This document shows positions 46,468 to 56,999 of a DNA stretch of 64,000 nucleotides, one piece after another (position 1 is the stretch's first letter; every line of letters starts with the position of its first letter). The notes under the pieces were generated by a model that was given only the letters and a program-made list of their open reading frames with translations, was not told the DNA's origin and did not search any database. The position numbers and the translations under genes are program-made. The stretch covers positions 434,001 to 498,000 of the forward strand of contig NZ_JAINZO010000001.1 of the NCBI RefSeq assembly GCF_020179605.1. Direction: 5' to 3'. The stretch is from Geomonas agri. GTDB lineage: Bacteria > Desulfobacterota > Desulfuromonadia > Geobacterales > Geobacteraceae.

Positions 46468-46869
46468 TTATTCGCCGAGTTCCGGGTCCGCCTTCCGTTG
46501 AACGGCCATGATGCTGGGCAGGTTGCTTTCGATCCAGTCTGCCAGGGACTCGACCTTTTCTCCAATGGCCCTTCCCAGCGGGGTCAATGAATATTCCACG
46601 TGCGGCGGTACCACCGGAAAGGAAACACGGTCGACAAAGCCGTCCCGCTCCAGGTACTGCAGCGTCTGCGCCAGCATCTTTTCACTCACACCGCCTACCT
46701 TGCGCCGCAACTCGCTGAATCGGTGCGTCTTTTCCATCAGTGCAACCAGCACGAGAACTCCCCACTGACTGGTCACATGCTTCAGTATCTCCCGGGACGG
46801 GCACTGCACACAGAACAGCTCCCCGCGGCGCATCTGGTCCGACAGGCTGACTACTTCCGGCTCACTCAT
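46468..46869 (-). CDS. HxlR-family regulator (YtfH/QorR-like)
   Basis: 133-residue winged-helix regulator. CVQCPSREILKHVTSQWGVLVLVAL is the HxlR signature, with Cys20 and Cys23 as likely redox or quinone sensors; the wing and recognition helix (FSELRRKVGGVSEKMLAQTL) follow. It is divergent from the qorB-like gene, the same arrangement as E. coli ytfH/ytfG, and direct-repeat/dyad operators lie in the shared promoter. It probably represses both genes until a quinone or electrophile modifies the cysteine. Confidence 0.88.
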   Translation of the reverse strand: MSEPEVVSLSDQMRRGELFCVQCPSREILKHVTSQWGVLVLVALMEKTHRFSELRRKVGGVSEKMLAQTLQYLERDGFVDRVSFPVVPPHVEYSLTPLGRAIGEKVESLADWIESNLPSIMAVQRKADPELGE

Positions 46870-46872
46870 GAC

Positions 46873-46905
46873 ACTTACCTTTTTGTGCGTACTTACTTTT
46901 TGTAA
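46873..46905. promoter_or_regulatory. HxlR-type operators between ytfH-like and qorB-like genes
   Basis: Two direct repeats, ACTTACCTTTTTGT (46873-46886) and ACTTACTTTTTGT (46891-46903). The second contains the dyad TTAC-TTTTT-GTAA (46893-46905), similar to the known YodB-type box. The first lies almost on the start codon of the HxlR gene. Confidence 0.6.
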
Positions 46906-46966
46906 TCGTTGTTGCTATGCTCCACCTGTAACATAAATCGCACCGACACATAAAGGAGATAGTCAC

Positions 46967-47824
46967 ATGATCGTCATCACCGGAGCCACCGGACAGTTAG
47001 GACGCCTCGTCATCGCATCGCTGCTCAAGAAGGTACCAGCCTCGCGCATCGTCGCCGCGGTCCGCAACCCCGACAAGGCCAAGGACCTTGCCTCCCTGGG
47101 CGTCCAGGTCCGCCAGGCCGACTACAACTCGCCCGATAGCTGGGGGGCTGCACTTGCCGGTGCCGAGAAGGTGCTGCTCATATCCTCCAGCGAGGTAGGC
47201 CAGCGCATCAACCAGCACCGTACCGTTATCGATGCCGCCAAAAAGGCAGGGGTAAAACTGCTCGCCTACACCAGCCTGCTGCGCGCCGACACTACACCCC
47301 TCGGCCTTGGCGCCGAGCACATTGCCACCGAGACGCTGATTCGCGACTCCGGCATTCCCTTCGTCATCCTGCGTAACGGCTGGTACACCGAGAATTATGC
47401 TGCCAGCATCCCGCCGGCGGTCGAGCACGGCTCCTTCTACGGTTCCGCAGGCGAAGGACGGATCGCGTCGGCCGCCCGCGCCGATTACGCGGAAGCAGCC
47501 GTCGCGGTGCTGACCACGGCAGGGCAGGGGGGGCGCACCTACGAACTGGCCGGCGATACCTCCTACACCCTCGCCGAGTTGGCCGCCGAGGTGTCGCGCC
47601 AGTATGGCAAGCCGGTCAACTACGTCAACCTTCCCGAAATGGAATTCAAAAACCTCCTGGTATCGGTAGGGCTTCCGGAGCCGTTGGCAGCACTCCTGGC
47701 CGATTCCGACAGCGGTGCGGCGCAAGGAGGGCTCTTCGACGACGGCCACCAGTTACGCTCATTGATCGGCAGGCCCACGACTCCGCTGGACGCTGTCATA
47801 GCAGAAGGCAAAGCAGGCGCTTGA
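46967..47824 (+). CDS. NmrA-type NAD(P)H:quinone oxidoreductase (QorB/YtfG-like)
   Basis: 285-residue Rossmann protein: GATGQLGRLVI nucleotide-binding motif at residues 6-16, LLAYTSLLRADTTPLGLGAEH, and RNGWYTENY. This is the QOR2/YtfG subgroup that reduces quinones with NADPH. The ATG has an AAGGAG site. Divergent HxlR gene and shared operators suggest induction by quinones or electrophiles. Followed by a bidirectional terminator. Confidence 0.88.
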   Translation: MIVITGATGQLGRLVIASLLKKVPASRIVAAVRNPDKAKDLASLGVQVRQADYNSPDSWGAALAGAEKVLLISSSEVGQRINQHRTVIDAAKKAGVKLLAYTSLLRADTTPLGLGAEHIATETLIRDSGIPFVILRNGWYTENYAASIPPAVEHGSFYGSAGEGRIASAARADYAEAAVAVLTTAGQGGRTYELAGDTSYTLAELAAEVSRQYGKPVNYVNLPEMEFKNLLVSVGLPEPLAALLADSDSGAAQGGLFDDGHQLRSLIGRPTTPLDAVIAEGKAGA

Positions 47825-47861
47825 CGCCCTCACCATTCCCTTTCGGGGCTGTTGCCAACAG

Positions 47862-47895
47862 AAAAAGCCCGCCGGTGTTGCCGCGCGGGCTTTTT
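47862..47895. terminator. Bidirectional terminator after the qorB-like gene
   Basis: AAAAAGCCCGC (47862-47872), a 12-nt loop, GCGGGCTTTTT (47885-47895). Confidence 0.9.
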
Positions 47896-47966
47896 CCACT
47901 TTTCACCCCAATCTCTTTATAATCTAAAGAGGACGAGGTCATGTCCCGGTGAAAAGGAGCACAGAG

Positions 47967-48131
47967 ATGAAAACTAAAATCCGGTACCTGGTTGTACTCG
48001 TGGTGCTGTCCTCAATGCTGTCGGGCTGCATTGTCGTGCCGGTAGACGGATATTATGGGCACTACCGCGGCTACTATTACGATGACTATGACGGCCACTA
48101 CGGGCGCGGCCCGCATGGCTGGCGCAGGTAG
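47967..48131 (+). CDS. Very small Tyr/Gly/His-rich lipoprotein
   Basis: 54 residues: a signal peptide with lipobox LSGC (lipidated Cys near residue 21) and a short mature part rich in Tyr, Gly, His and Asp (YYGHYRGYYYDDYDGHYGR). Function unknown; the Tyr/His/Asp content could bind metal or stick to the cell surface (inference). The ATG at 47967 follows AAAAGGAG. Single gene between two terminators. Confidence 0.7.
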   Translation: MKTKIRYLVVLVVLSSMLSGCIVVPVDGYYGHYRGYYYDDYDGHYGRGPHGWRR

Positions 48132-48142
48132 AGCAGTTGCAG

Positions 48143-48173
48143 GAAAGCCCGCCGAGTTGCTTGGCGGGCTTTC
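48143..48173. terminator. Terminator between the small lipoprotein and AraC genes
   Basis: GAAAGCCCGCC (48143-48153), 9-nt loop, GGCGGGCTTTC (48163-48173), T-rich after. An 11-bp stem between convergent genes. Confidence 0.85.
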
Positions 48174-48196
48174 TTGTTGCGCGAGGGGGAAACTAG

Positions 48197-49057
48197 CTAC
48201 TTTAGCGGCAGGTAGATGTCGGTGATCAGTTCGTGCTCGGCGACGTCGGGAAGCAGGTTCAGGTAGTTGAAGAAGAGCGGGAAATCACGCAACTCCTCGC
48301 CGCTTTTCGGGAACCAGTCGCGGCAGAGCGGATAGACGGTGTCGCCGATCCGGTCGTGGGAACCGAGATGGCGCGCCACGGCGCAGCGGCCGCTGGGAAT
48401 GACGCTGTTGAACACCCCCTGCGGGTTCTCCGGGACCTCCTGTGAAACTTCGCCGCAGATGTCAAAGCGGAACTGCTCCGGCTCGACGTTGGAGGGATCG
48501 TCGTAGACGATGCCGAAAGTAAGTGACTGCTTTACCGGCGATAGGCCGCTCTGCTTGCGCCACTCAATGAACCGAAGCGCCGAGTCATCCAGCTTCTCGG
48601 GTGCGCCCCGGTGGGCCAGGACCGCGATCCGCGTCTCGGGGAACTCCACGATCTTCACATCCATGTCTTCACTCCTTTCGTTGGGCGGCAGCCGGAAGCG
48701 CTCCTTCCAGGGCTGCCATTGAGGTGATTTTCTGAATTGAGAGGGGGACTGTCCGAACATCTGGCGAAAGGCGCGGGCAAAGGCTTCCGGGCTGTCGAAG
48801 CCCGCATCCAGCGCGATGTCGATGATGCGCTCGTTCCGGCGGTATATTAACCGGTAAGAGGCATGTTTGAGCCGCAGCAGCCGGATGTAGGCGAAGACCC
48901 CGATGCCGGTATAGAGCCTGAACTGCCGGTGGAAGTGGAACTTGGAGAAGTGCGCCACCCGGCTCAACCGCTCCACCGTCAACGGCTCATCCAGGTGCCG
49001 CTCTATGTAGCGCAACACCCTGTCGAACCTCTCCGTGTATGCCTGTGTCCTGTCCAT
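48197..49057 (-). CDS. AraC-family regulator with GyrI-like effector domain
   Basis: 286 residues: an N-terminal AraC DNA-binding domain with two helix-turn-helix units (about 5-110: LTVERLSRVAHFSKFHFHRQF, IIDIALDAGFDSPEAFARAFRQMFG) and a C-terminal GyrI-like small-molecule-binding domain (about 130-285). This is the Rob/SoxS-GyrI type associated with multidrug or stress responses. The ATG at 49057 has a GAGGGGCGAGG site; the longer frame to 49141 is not needed. No operator recognised. Confidence 0.85.
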   Translation of the reverse strand: MDRTQAYTERFDRVLRYIERHLDEPLTVERLSRVAHFSKFHFHRQFRLYTGIGVFAYIRLLRLKHASYRLIYRRNERIIDIALDAGFDSPEAFARAFRQMFGQSPSQFRKSPQWQPWKERFRLPPNERSEDMDVKIVEFPETRIAVLAHRGAPEKLDDSALRFIEWRKQSGLSPVKQSLTFGIVYDDPSNVEPEQFRFDICGEVSQEVPENPQGVFNSVIPSGRCAVARHLGSHDRIGDTVYPLCRDWFPKSGEELRDFPLFFNYLNLLPDVAEHELITDIYLPLK

Positions 49058-49330
49058 GTTCCTCGCCCCTCTCGATTCACTGGCCATCCTAACCGATCTT
49101 CGAGAGAGATTCCTGACCGAAATTGCTGAATGTGTCCCCACTGCCTGTGCCGCACAGCATACAAGTTTGTCGTTCTATGTCACAACGCCTAAAAAGGCAT
49201 CACGAAGTTTTTGGCTCTATGATTCCTTGCTCCTCGGCAAACGTTGCATCCAACCGTCTTCGTGAGAGAATGTTCTGCACTGCTATGAGAGTGACAGCAA
49301 TGTGATCGGGCGGCGGGGGGAGACGCAGAT

Positions 49331-50464
49331 ATGGCCATTGTGGCAATGATTGTTGGAGCTGTACTGGTGCTTCTTGTGCTGTGGGAAGGGTTTGAGACCA
49401 TTATCCTGCCGCGCCGGGTGACGCGCCGTTTCCGTTTCACCCGGGTCTTCTACCGTAGCAGTTGGCGTCCCTGGACCTGGCTGATTCACAACTTCGTGCC
49501 ACCCAAGCGCCGGGAAACCTGGTTGAGCTACTTTGGGCCGCTGTCGCTGCTCCTTCTTCTGAGCCTGTGGGCCGCGGTGCTGATTACCGGCTTCGCGCTC
49601 ATCCACTGGGGCGGTTCCTGGTGCTTCTACCCTGATGGCGGCACCCTTTTCTTAAGTGACCTCTACTTGAGCGGCACCACTTTCTTCACGCTTGGCATTG
49701 GGGACGTGGTGCCCAAGACCAGCCTGGGACGCCTGCTGGTGGTGATCGAATCCGGGATGGGGTTCGCTTTCCTGGCCCTCATAATAAGCTACCTGCCGGC
49801 CCTGAACCAGTCCTTCGCCCGGCGCGAGGTGAGCATCTCGCTGCTCGATGCCCGCGCCGGCTCGCCTCCCACCGCCTCGGAGATGCTGCGCAGGCACAGC
49901 CACCAGGGGGGCTCCGAATCGCTACGGGAGCTGCTGCACGAGTGGGAACGCTGGTCAGCTGAGTTTCTCGAAGGGCATCTTTCCTACCCGGTGCTCGCCT
50001 ATTTCCGCTCCCAGCACGATAACCAGTCCTGGCTGACGGCATTAACGGCAATCCTCGACACCTGCGCCCTGATCATGGCCGGGGTGGAGGGGACCTGCAA
50101 ACGCCAGGCAGAGCTCACCTTCGCCATGTCCCGCCATGCCGTGGTCGACCTGGCGCTCGTGTTCAGGACCCAGCCGCGGCAACTGACCACCGACCGGCTC
50201 CCGCCCGCGAAACTGGACGAGATCTGCGACATCCTGCGCCACAACGGCCATGATCTGAAGGAGAGGGGCGTCCTGGAGCAGGACCTTGCCGAACTGCGCC
50301 TCATGTACGAGCCCTACGTAAACGCGCTCTCCCGGCATTTCAAGGTCGGTCTTCCCCCCTGGGTGGCCCGTGAAAACGGAATGGACAACTGGCAGGCCAG
50401 CTTCTGGAAGCCTCCCGCCAAGCGCCACAAAGAGCCCGAGGCGAGCGAGGAAAGGCATTTCTGA
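49331..50464 (+). CDS. Ion channel (two-helix K+ channel-type) with large cytosolic domain
   Basis: 377 residues: a first hydrophobic helix (about 1-22), then an Ion_trans_2-type pore with two helices (about 68-95 and 130-158) flanking the filter TFFTLGIGDVVP. The filter reads TLGIGD instead of the usual TVGYGD. The C-terminal half (about 170-377) is soluble and helical with no RCK signature. Selectivity cannot be assumed from the altered filter. ATG with a GGGGGAGACG site. Probably a single-gene unit. Confidence 0.75.
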   Translation: MAIVAMIVGAVLVLLVLWEGFETIILPRRVTRRFRFTRVFYRSSWRPWTWLIHNFVPPKRRETWLSYFGPLSLLLLLSLWAAVLITGFALIHWGGSWCFYPDGGTLFLSDLYLSGTTFFTLGIGDVVPKTSLGRLLVVIESGMGFAFLALIISYLPALNQSFARREVSISLLDARAGSPPTASEMLRRHSHQGGSESLRELLHEWERWSAEFLEGHLSYPVLAYFRSQHDNQSWLTALTAILDTCALIMAGVEGTCKRQAELTFAMSRHAVVDLALVFRTQPRQLTTDRLPPAKLDEICDILRHNGHDLKERGVLEQDLAELRLMYEPYVNALSRHFKVGLPPWVARENGMDNWQASFWKPPAKRHKEPEASEERHF

Positions 50465-50485
50465 TTCCTTGCTCCTTACATCCTG

Positions 50486-51790
50486 TTACTTCGTTTTCTT
50501 GTACGACAGATCGAACTGCGCCTGGAGAAACGCTATGTCGACGCCACGATCCGTCCCCGTGGCATCCCGGAAGAAACCACCGCTAAAAAGATGGGTGTAG
50601 GCCAGCATCAGGGAGAGATTGTCCATGGGGGTCCAGGTCAGATAGCTGGTGGTCTCGATGCCGATATCTTTGCTGAAGCCGCTGGGGACGTCCTGGGCCC
50701 TGAAGTAATGGTTGCAGAAGGTTAGGTTCAGGTTTGCAGGCAGGTCCGTTCCGAAGGAAAGGGTGTAGCTTTCGATGCCGCTGGCGTGACTGCTCCCGGC
50801 ATCGAGGCCCGAGAGGTCTCCTACCACGCTGAGCAGTTCCGAGAATGAGGCATTGCTATTGGGGGTTTTGAATTCCTTGTTGAAGCGGATCCCGTCGGCG
50901 GCCTCCTGGCTCCCGGAACCGAGGGCATACCCTAACGAAATCTTGTTCTTGAGGCCGCGCCACTGCCCCTCCATGCCAAGGTCGACGTGGCCGCCGTAGG
51001 CGCGTATGTCGTCTGTCGTGCCGAGGGCTTGGCTGGTCAGTCGCCCCGACTCGTAGACCGGTTCCACCTCCACGGCCACCGGCCCCAACTTCGAAGTCAT
51101 GCGCGCGCCCCATACGTAGAGCCGATCTCCGTTTACACGCCCCTCGAGGCCGGTATCGTAAAAGGAATAAAGCTCGACGTTGCTGTCGTCGTTAGGGGCA
51201 TAGCCGGCATAGACGCCTGCCAGGACCCCTTTACGGTCGTCGGCGAAGCGACGGACGTAGCGCCCTCCTAAAAGGTCGATGGTGACTTCCTTGGCAGGTT
51301 TGACTCTCAGACGCAGGGAATCGAAGGTGAGCCCGTCGTTGAACGGGTCGTTGGAGAGGATAAAGCCGCTGCCGTAGTTGAATTCCTGCCGCCCGGCCCG
51401 CAAGGAGAGCAGTTCGCTTCCCGGCAGGGACAGGTCCGCGTACCCCTGGTACAGCGCGAACCGCGAATCATCCTGATGGTACCCGCCCCGTATGCCGTAA
51501 CCTTGCCCCTCAATTCTTATTCCCACGGAATCGGCCGGGTTCCAGACCGCGTAGGGCTGCAGGCGGTAAACGAAGCGCCCCTCGTCGTGCCCGGGAGCAT
51601 AGACCGCATCTCCTATGGCAAAGTTGCGGCTTAACTCCTGGCGCAGGTACCCATTAACCCCGAGTTGGTATGCCACAGGCAGGTTCTTCCCTTCAGCGGA
51701 AGGCTGGGCATCCTCACCCCACGCGGAGCCAGCTGCAACGACTATCAACAGCATCGCCACGCTCAAAGATATGGTTTTAAGTCTTCTCAT
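50486..51790 (-). CDS. Alginate-export-family outer-membrane porin
   Basis: 434 residues with signal peptide (MRRLKTISLSVAMLLIVVAAGSAWG, cleavage near residue 25). The mature part has the alginate_exp pattern: NGYLRQELSRNF, RLQPYAVWNP, LRAGRQEFNYGSGFILSNDPFNDG and repeated beta-strand motifs. Substrates of Geobacter members are unknown; this is a 16-18-strand barrel by family. ATG at 51790 with an AGAGGAGG site; the frame extends further upstream but without signals. Confidence 0.78.
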   Translation of the reverse strand: MRRLKTISLSVAMLLIVVAAGSAWGEDAQPSAEGKNLPVAYQLGVNGYLRQELSRNFAIGDAVYAPGHDEGRFVYRLQPYAVWNPADSVGIRIEGQGYGIRGGYHQDDSRFALYQGYADLSLPGSELLSLRAGRQEFNYGSGFILSNDPFNDGLTFDSLRLRVKPAKEVTIDLLGGRYVRRFADDRKGVLAGVYAGYAPNDDSNVELYSFYDTGLEGRVNGDRLYVWGARMTSKLGPVAVEVEPVYESGRLTSQALGTTDDIRAYGGHVDLGMEGQWRGLKNKISLGYALGSGSQEAADGIRFNKEFKTPNSNASFSELLSVVGDLSGLDAGSSHASGIESYTLSFGTDLPANLNLTFCNHYFRAQDVPSGFSKDIGIETTSYLTWTPMDNLSLMLAYTHLFSGGFFRDATGTDRGVDIAFLQAQFDLSYKKTK

Positions 51791-52009
51791 CACACCTCCT
51801 CTAAGCCATGAAACAGCACTGCCGCGACAGCCGGTGCCAGTAAACTTCGCAGATATTAGATGTTTCGCCATGACACAGGCAAACTTTAGAGCAAGGAAAT
51901 TATATTGGCTGAGTTGTACACACGTGGGTGGCAATAAAGCCGGAAGGGAAAAGAGGGTAAGCGGGAAGGGGAGTGGACGACAAGGCTGGGGGAGCGGCCC
52001 CAGCACGCG

Positions 52010-52570
52010 TTACCGGGCAGACCTTGGAACTTGGTACCGCAGTTCGGCGAACCCTGAGCCGAACTGCCGCACGGAAACCAACGTCAAAGGGGGGGTGACC
52101 AGGCGACGCGGGAAGAGCGGCTTCCCTTTGCCGAGGGTGACCGAACCGACTTGAACGATGATTTCGTCCAGTAGCCCGGCGTCGTAGAACTGCCCGGCCA
52201 GATCGCCTCCGCCGACGATCCAGATGTTCCTGGGTCCTGCCGCTTTCATCATTTCAGCGTGAACAGGCCGGACGTCACCACGCACGAAGTGGATGTTGGC
52301 ACCCTCAAAGGTCTGCAATTCCCTGCTGGAGAAGATCCACACGGGCTGGGTATAGGGCCACGCCGTTCCGGTCTCGAGGGCTACCTCGTCGGCATGACGC
52401 AGCATCCACTCGTAGGTTGCCGAACCCATCGCCACTGCGCCCACTTCGGCAATAAATGCGGGATAGCTGGTCTCCTCGACACTGCCCAAGGGAAACAACC
52501 ACTCCAACGAATCGTCTTCGGTGGCAATGAATCCATCGAGACTTGCCGCTGCGTAGTACTGGGTCTTCAT
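52010..52570 (-). CDS. Dihydrofolate reductase-like (RibD C-terminal-type) protein
   Basis: 186 residues with the DHFR/RibD_C fold: SLDGFIA near the N terminus, GSATYEWML, VWIFSSREL, IWIVGGGDLAGQF and LLDEIIVQVGSVTLGKGKPLF. This stand-alone YwjB-like group binds NADPH; the substrate is unknown. It lacks the features of a true folate enzyme. The start has only a weak ribosome site. Confidence 0.8.
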   Translation of the reverse strand: MKTQYYAAASLDGFIATEDDSLEWLFPLGSVEETSYPAFIAEVGAVAMGSATYEWMLRHADEVALETGTAWPYTQPVWIFSSRELQTFEGANIHFVRGDVRPVHAEMMKAAGPRNIWIVGGGDLAGQFYDAGLLDEIIVQVGSVTLGKGKPLFPRRLVTPPLTLVSVRQFGSGFAELRYQVPRSAR

Positions 52571-52619
52571 AGGGGGGGCTTACCTCAAAGTTGGTGCTGC
52601 TCCGGACAGCTCGCCTTTC

Positions 52620-52982
52620 CTATTTCGCCAGCCGCTCGCACAGTTCCTTGAAGGCCGTGGTCTCCATCTTCAGCTCGACCGGTTTGCCGTTGTCCTGGTA
52701 GCCGATGGTGACGAGACCACCGACGATCTCGTGCTCCATCTCGGCGAAGAGGACCGCTTTCGGGTTGATCAGGAGGTTGCCGGAGCGGATGAAACCGCGG
52801 TTCTCCAGTTCCTGCGCCATCGCTTCCTGTTCATTTTTGTGCACCTTCTTGAACAGCTGCTTGCGCACCGAACTGCCGTCGAACCAGACGTCGATGAGAC
52901 GGGTTTCGTCGCCGACCAGTGGGTTTTCAGCCGGTGTGGTGAGCTGGGCAGCAAGGATCTTGTCGATGTTGATATAACGCAT
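52620..52982 (-). CDS. Conserved-looking hypothetical protein
   Basis: 120 residues, acidic, no signal peptide or membrane segment. The N terminus (MRYINIDKILAAQL) and the central LLINPKAVLFAEME segment have an alternating strand pattern, but I do not recognise a family. Start with a good AAGGAG site 7 bases upstream, supporting a real gene. It lies just downstream of the hybrid kinase gene on the same strand order, with 62 bases between. Confidence 0.55.
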   Translation of the reverse strand: MRYINIDKILAAQLTTPAENPLVGDETRLIDVWFDGSSVRKQLFKKVHKNEQEAMAQELENRGFIRSGNLLINPKAVLFAEMEHEIVGGLVTIGYQDNGKPVELKMETTAFKELCERLAK

Positions 52983-53044
52983 TGCAAACTCCTTGGCAGT
53001 CGGATTGGTTACTGTCGGTCCAGGTCAAGCACGTGCATGCTACA

Positions 53045-56116
<3,072 letters not shown>

Positions 56117-56290
56117 CGATCCCCCTGCATGGCTGCTCTGGAGTCGGGAACCTGGAGTCTTCTCAGGCCGGCGCATTGTACATAAAATTTCGCGGGAATC
56201 CAAGTGCGCCATTTCGTAGGTGGTTCGAGGGAAAACCGGTCGATCCTTTTCTCCCGCCAATCGTTTCTGCCTTATTACCACATAAGCAGT

Positions 56291-56325
56291 TATCCGTTAA
56301 TAACGAGGCGCGTTATTAACGGATA
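56291..56325. promoter_or_regulatory. 15-bp perfect inverted repeat between divergent genes
   Basis: TATCCGTTAATAACG (56291-56305), 5-nt centre, CGTTATTAACGGATA (56311-56325), then a small AGCC-GAAA-GGCT hairpin. TATACT (56350-56355) lies downstream as a possible -10 without a clear -35. Probably an operator in the 418-base gap between the hybrid kinase (minus) and MarR (plus). Confidence 0.5.
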
Positions 56326-56491
56326 GCCGAAAGGCTGAAAAAATTGGTTTATACTTAACCGCGGCTGCTCAAGTACTACCAACCTCCCGGCTCTTTCTCC
56401 GTCCTTCCAGGTGTCTGCGGGGACGTCTCTTGCCCGGTTAGTCACCGCCTTCCTGAAGTCTGTCCCCCCTGTGGCTCAAACCACCTCTCGA

Positions 56492-56532
56492 AAAATAGAT
56501 AGCAACAAAATAGATAGTATGCTATCTATTTT
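56492..56532. promoter_or_regulatory. MarR operator overlapping the translation start
   Basis: AAAATAGATAG (56507-56517), TATG, CTATCTATTTT (56522-56532) form an 11-bp perfect palindrome ending two bases before the ATG of the MarR gene. A further half-site AAAATAGATAG lies at 56492-56502. Confidence 0.75.
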
Positions 56533-56534
56533 GC

Positions 56535-56999
56535 ATGACCATTGAGACCACGAAAGTAGATAAAGAAAACCTCCTGTATCGTCTGGCCTTTCTGACCAGG
56601 CGGTGGCGCCAGGTGCTTGACGCGGCATTCCAGTCCCTGGGAGTCACCGACGCCGCATGGCGCCCGTTGCTGCACCTGCACCACTTGGGTGACGGCATCA
56701 GGCAAAAAGACCTTGCTGCCTCGCTTGGCATAGAAGGTCCCACGCTGACACGGATCCTCGACCAGCTGATCGTGAAGGGGCTCATCGAGCGCAACGAGGA
56801 TGCCAGCGACCGGCGCGCCAAACTGCTGGCGCTCTCTTCCGAGGGGCGCGCCATGGTGGTGCAGATTACCGGCAAGGTCGCTACGCTCGAGCACGACCTC
56901 CTCAGTGAATTCAGCACACTGGAGATCGACCAGATGACAGGTTTCGTCGAGCGACTGGAGATGAAGCTGCAGGAAACCCGCGCGAGAATAAAAGGGTGA
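56535..56999 (+). CDS. MarR/SlyA-family regulator
   Basis: 154-residue winged-helix protein: RPLLHLHHLGDGIRQKDLAASLGIEGPTLTRILDQLIVKGLIER and NEDASDRRAKLLALSSEG are classic MarR motifs (helix-turn-helix and DxRxxxLxLT wing). No Shine-Dalgarno precedes the ATG, and a perfect palindrome ends two bases upstream, so the message may be leaderless and self-repressed. Its stop overlaps the GTG of the FUSC transporter, so it probably represses the efflux operon until a toxic ligand binds. Confidence 0.88.
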   Translation: MTIETTKVDKENLLYRLAFLTRRWRQVLDAAFQSLGVTDAAWRPLLHLHHLGDGIRQKDLAASLGIEGPTLTRILDQLIVKGLIERNEDASDRRAKLLALSSEGRAMVVQITGKVATLEHDLLSEFSTLEIDQMTGFVERLEMKLQETRARIKG

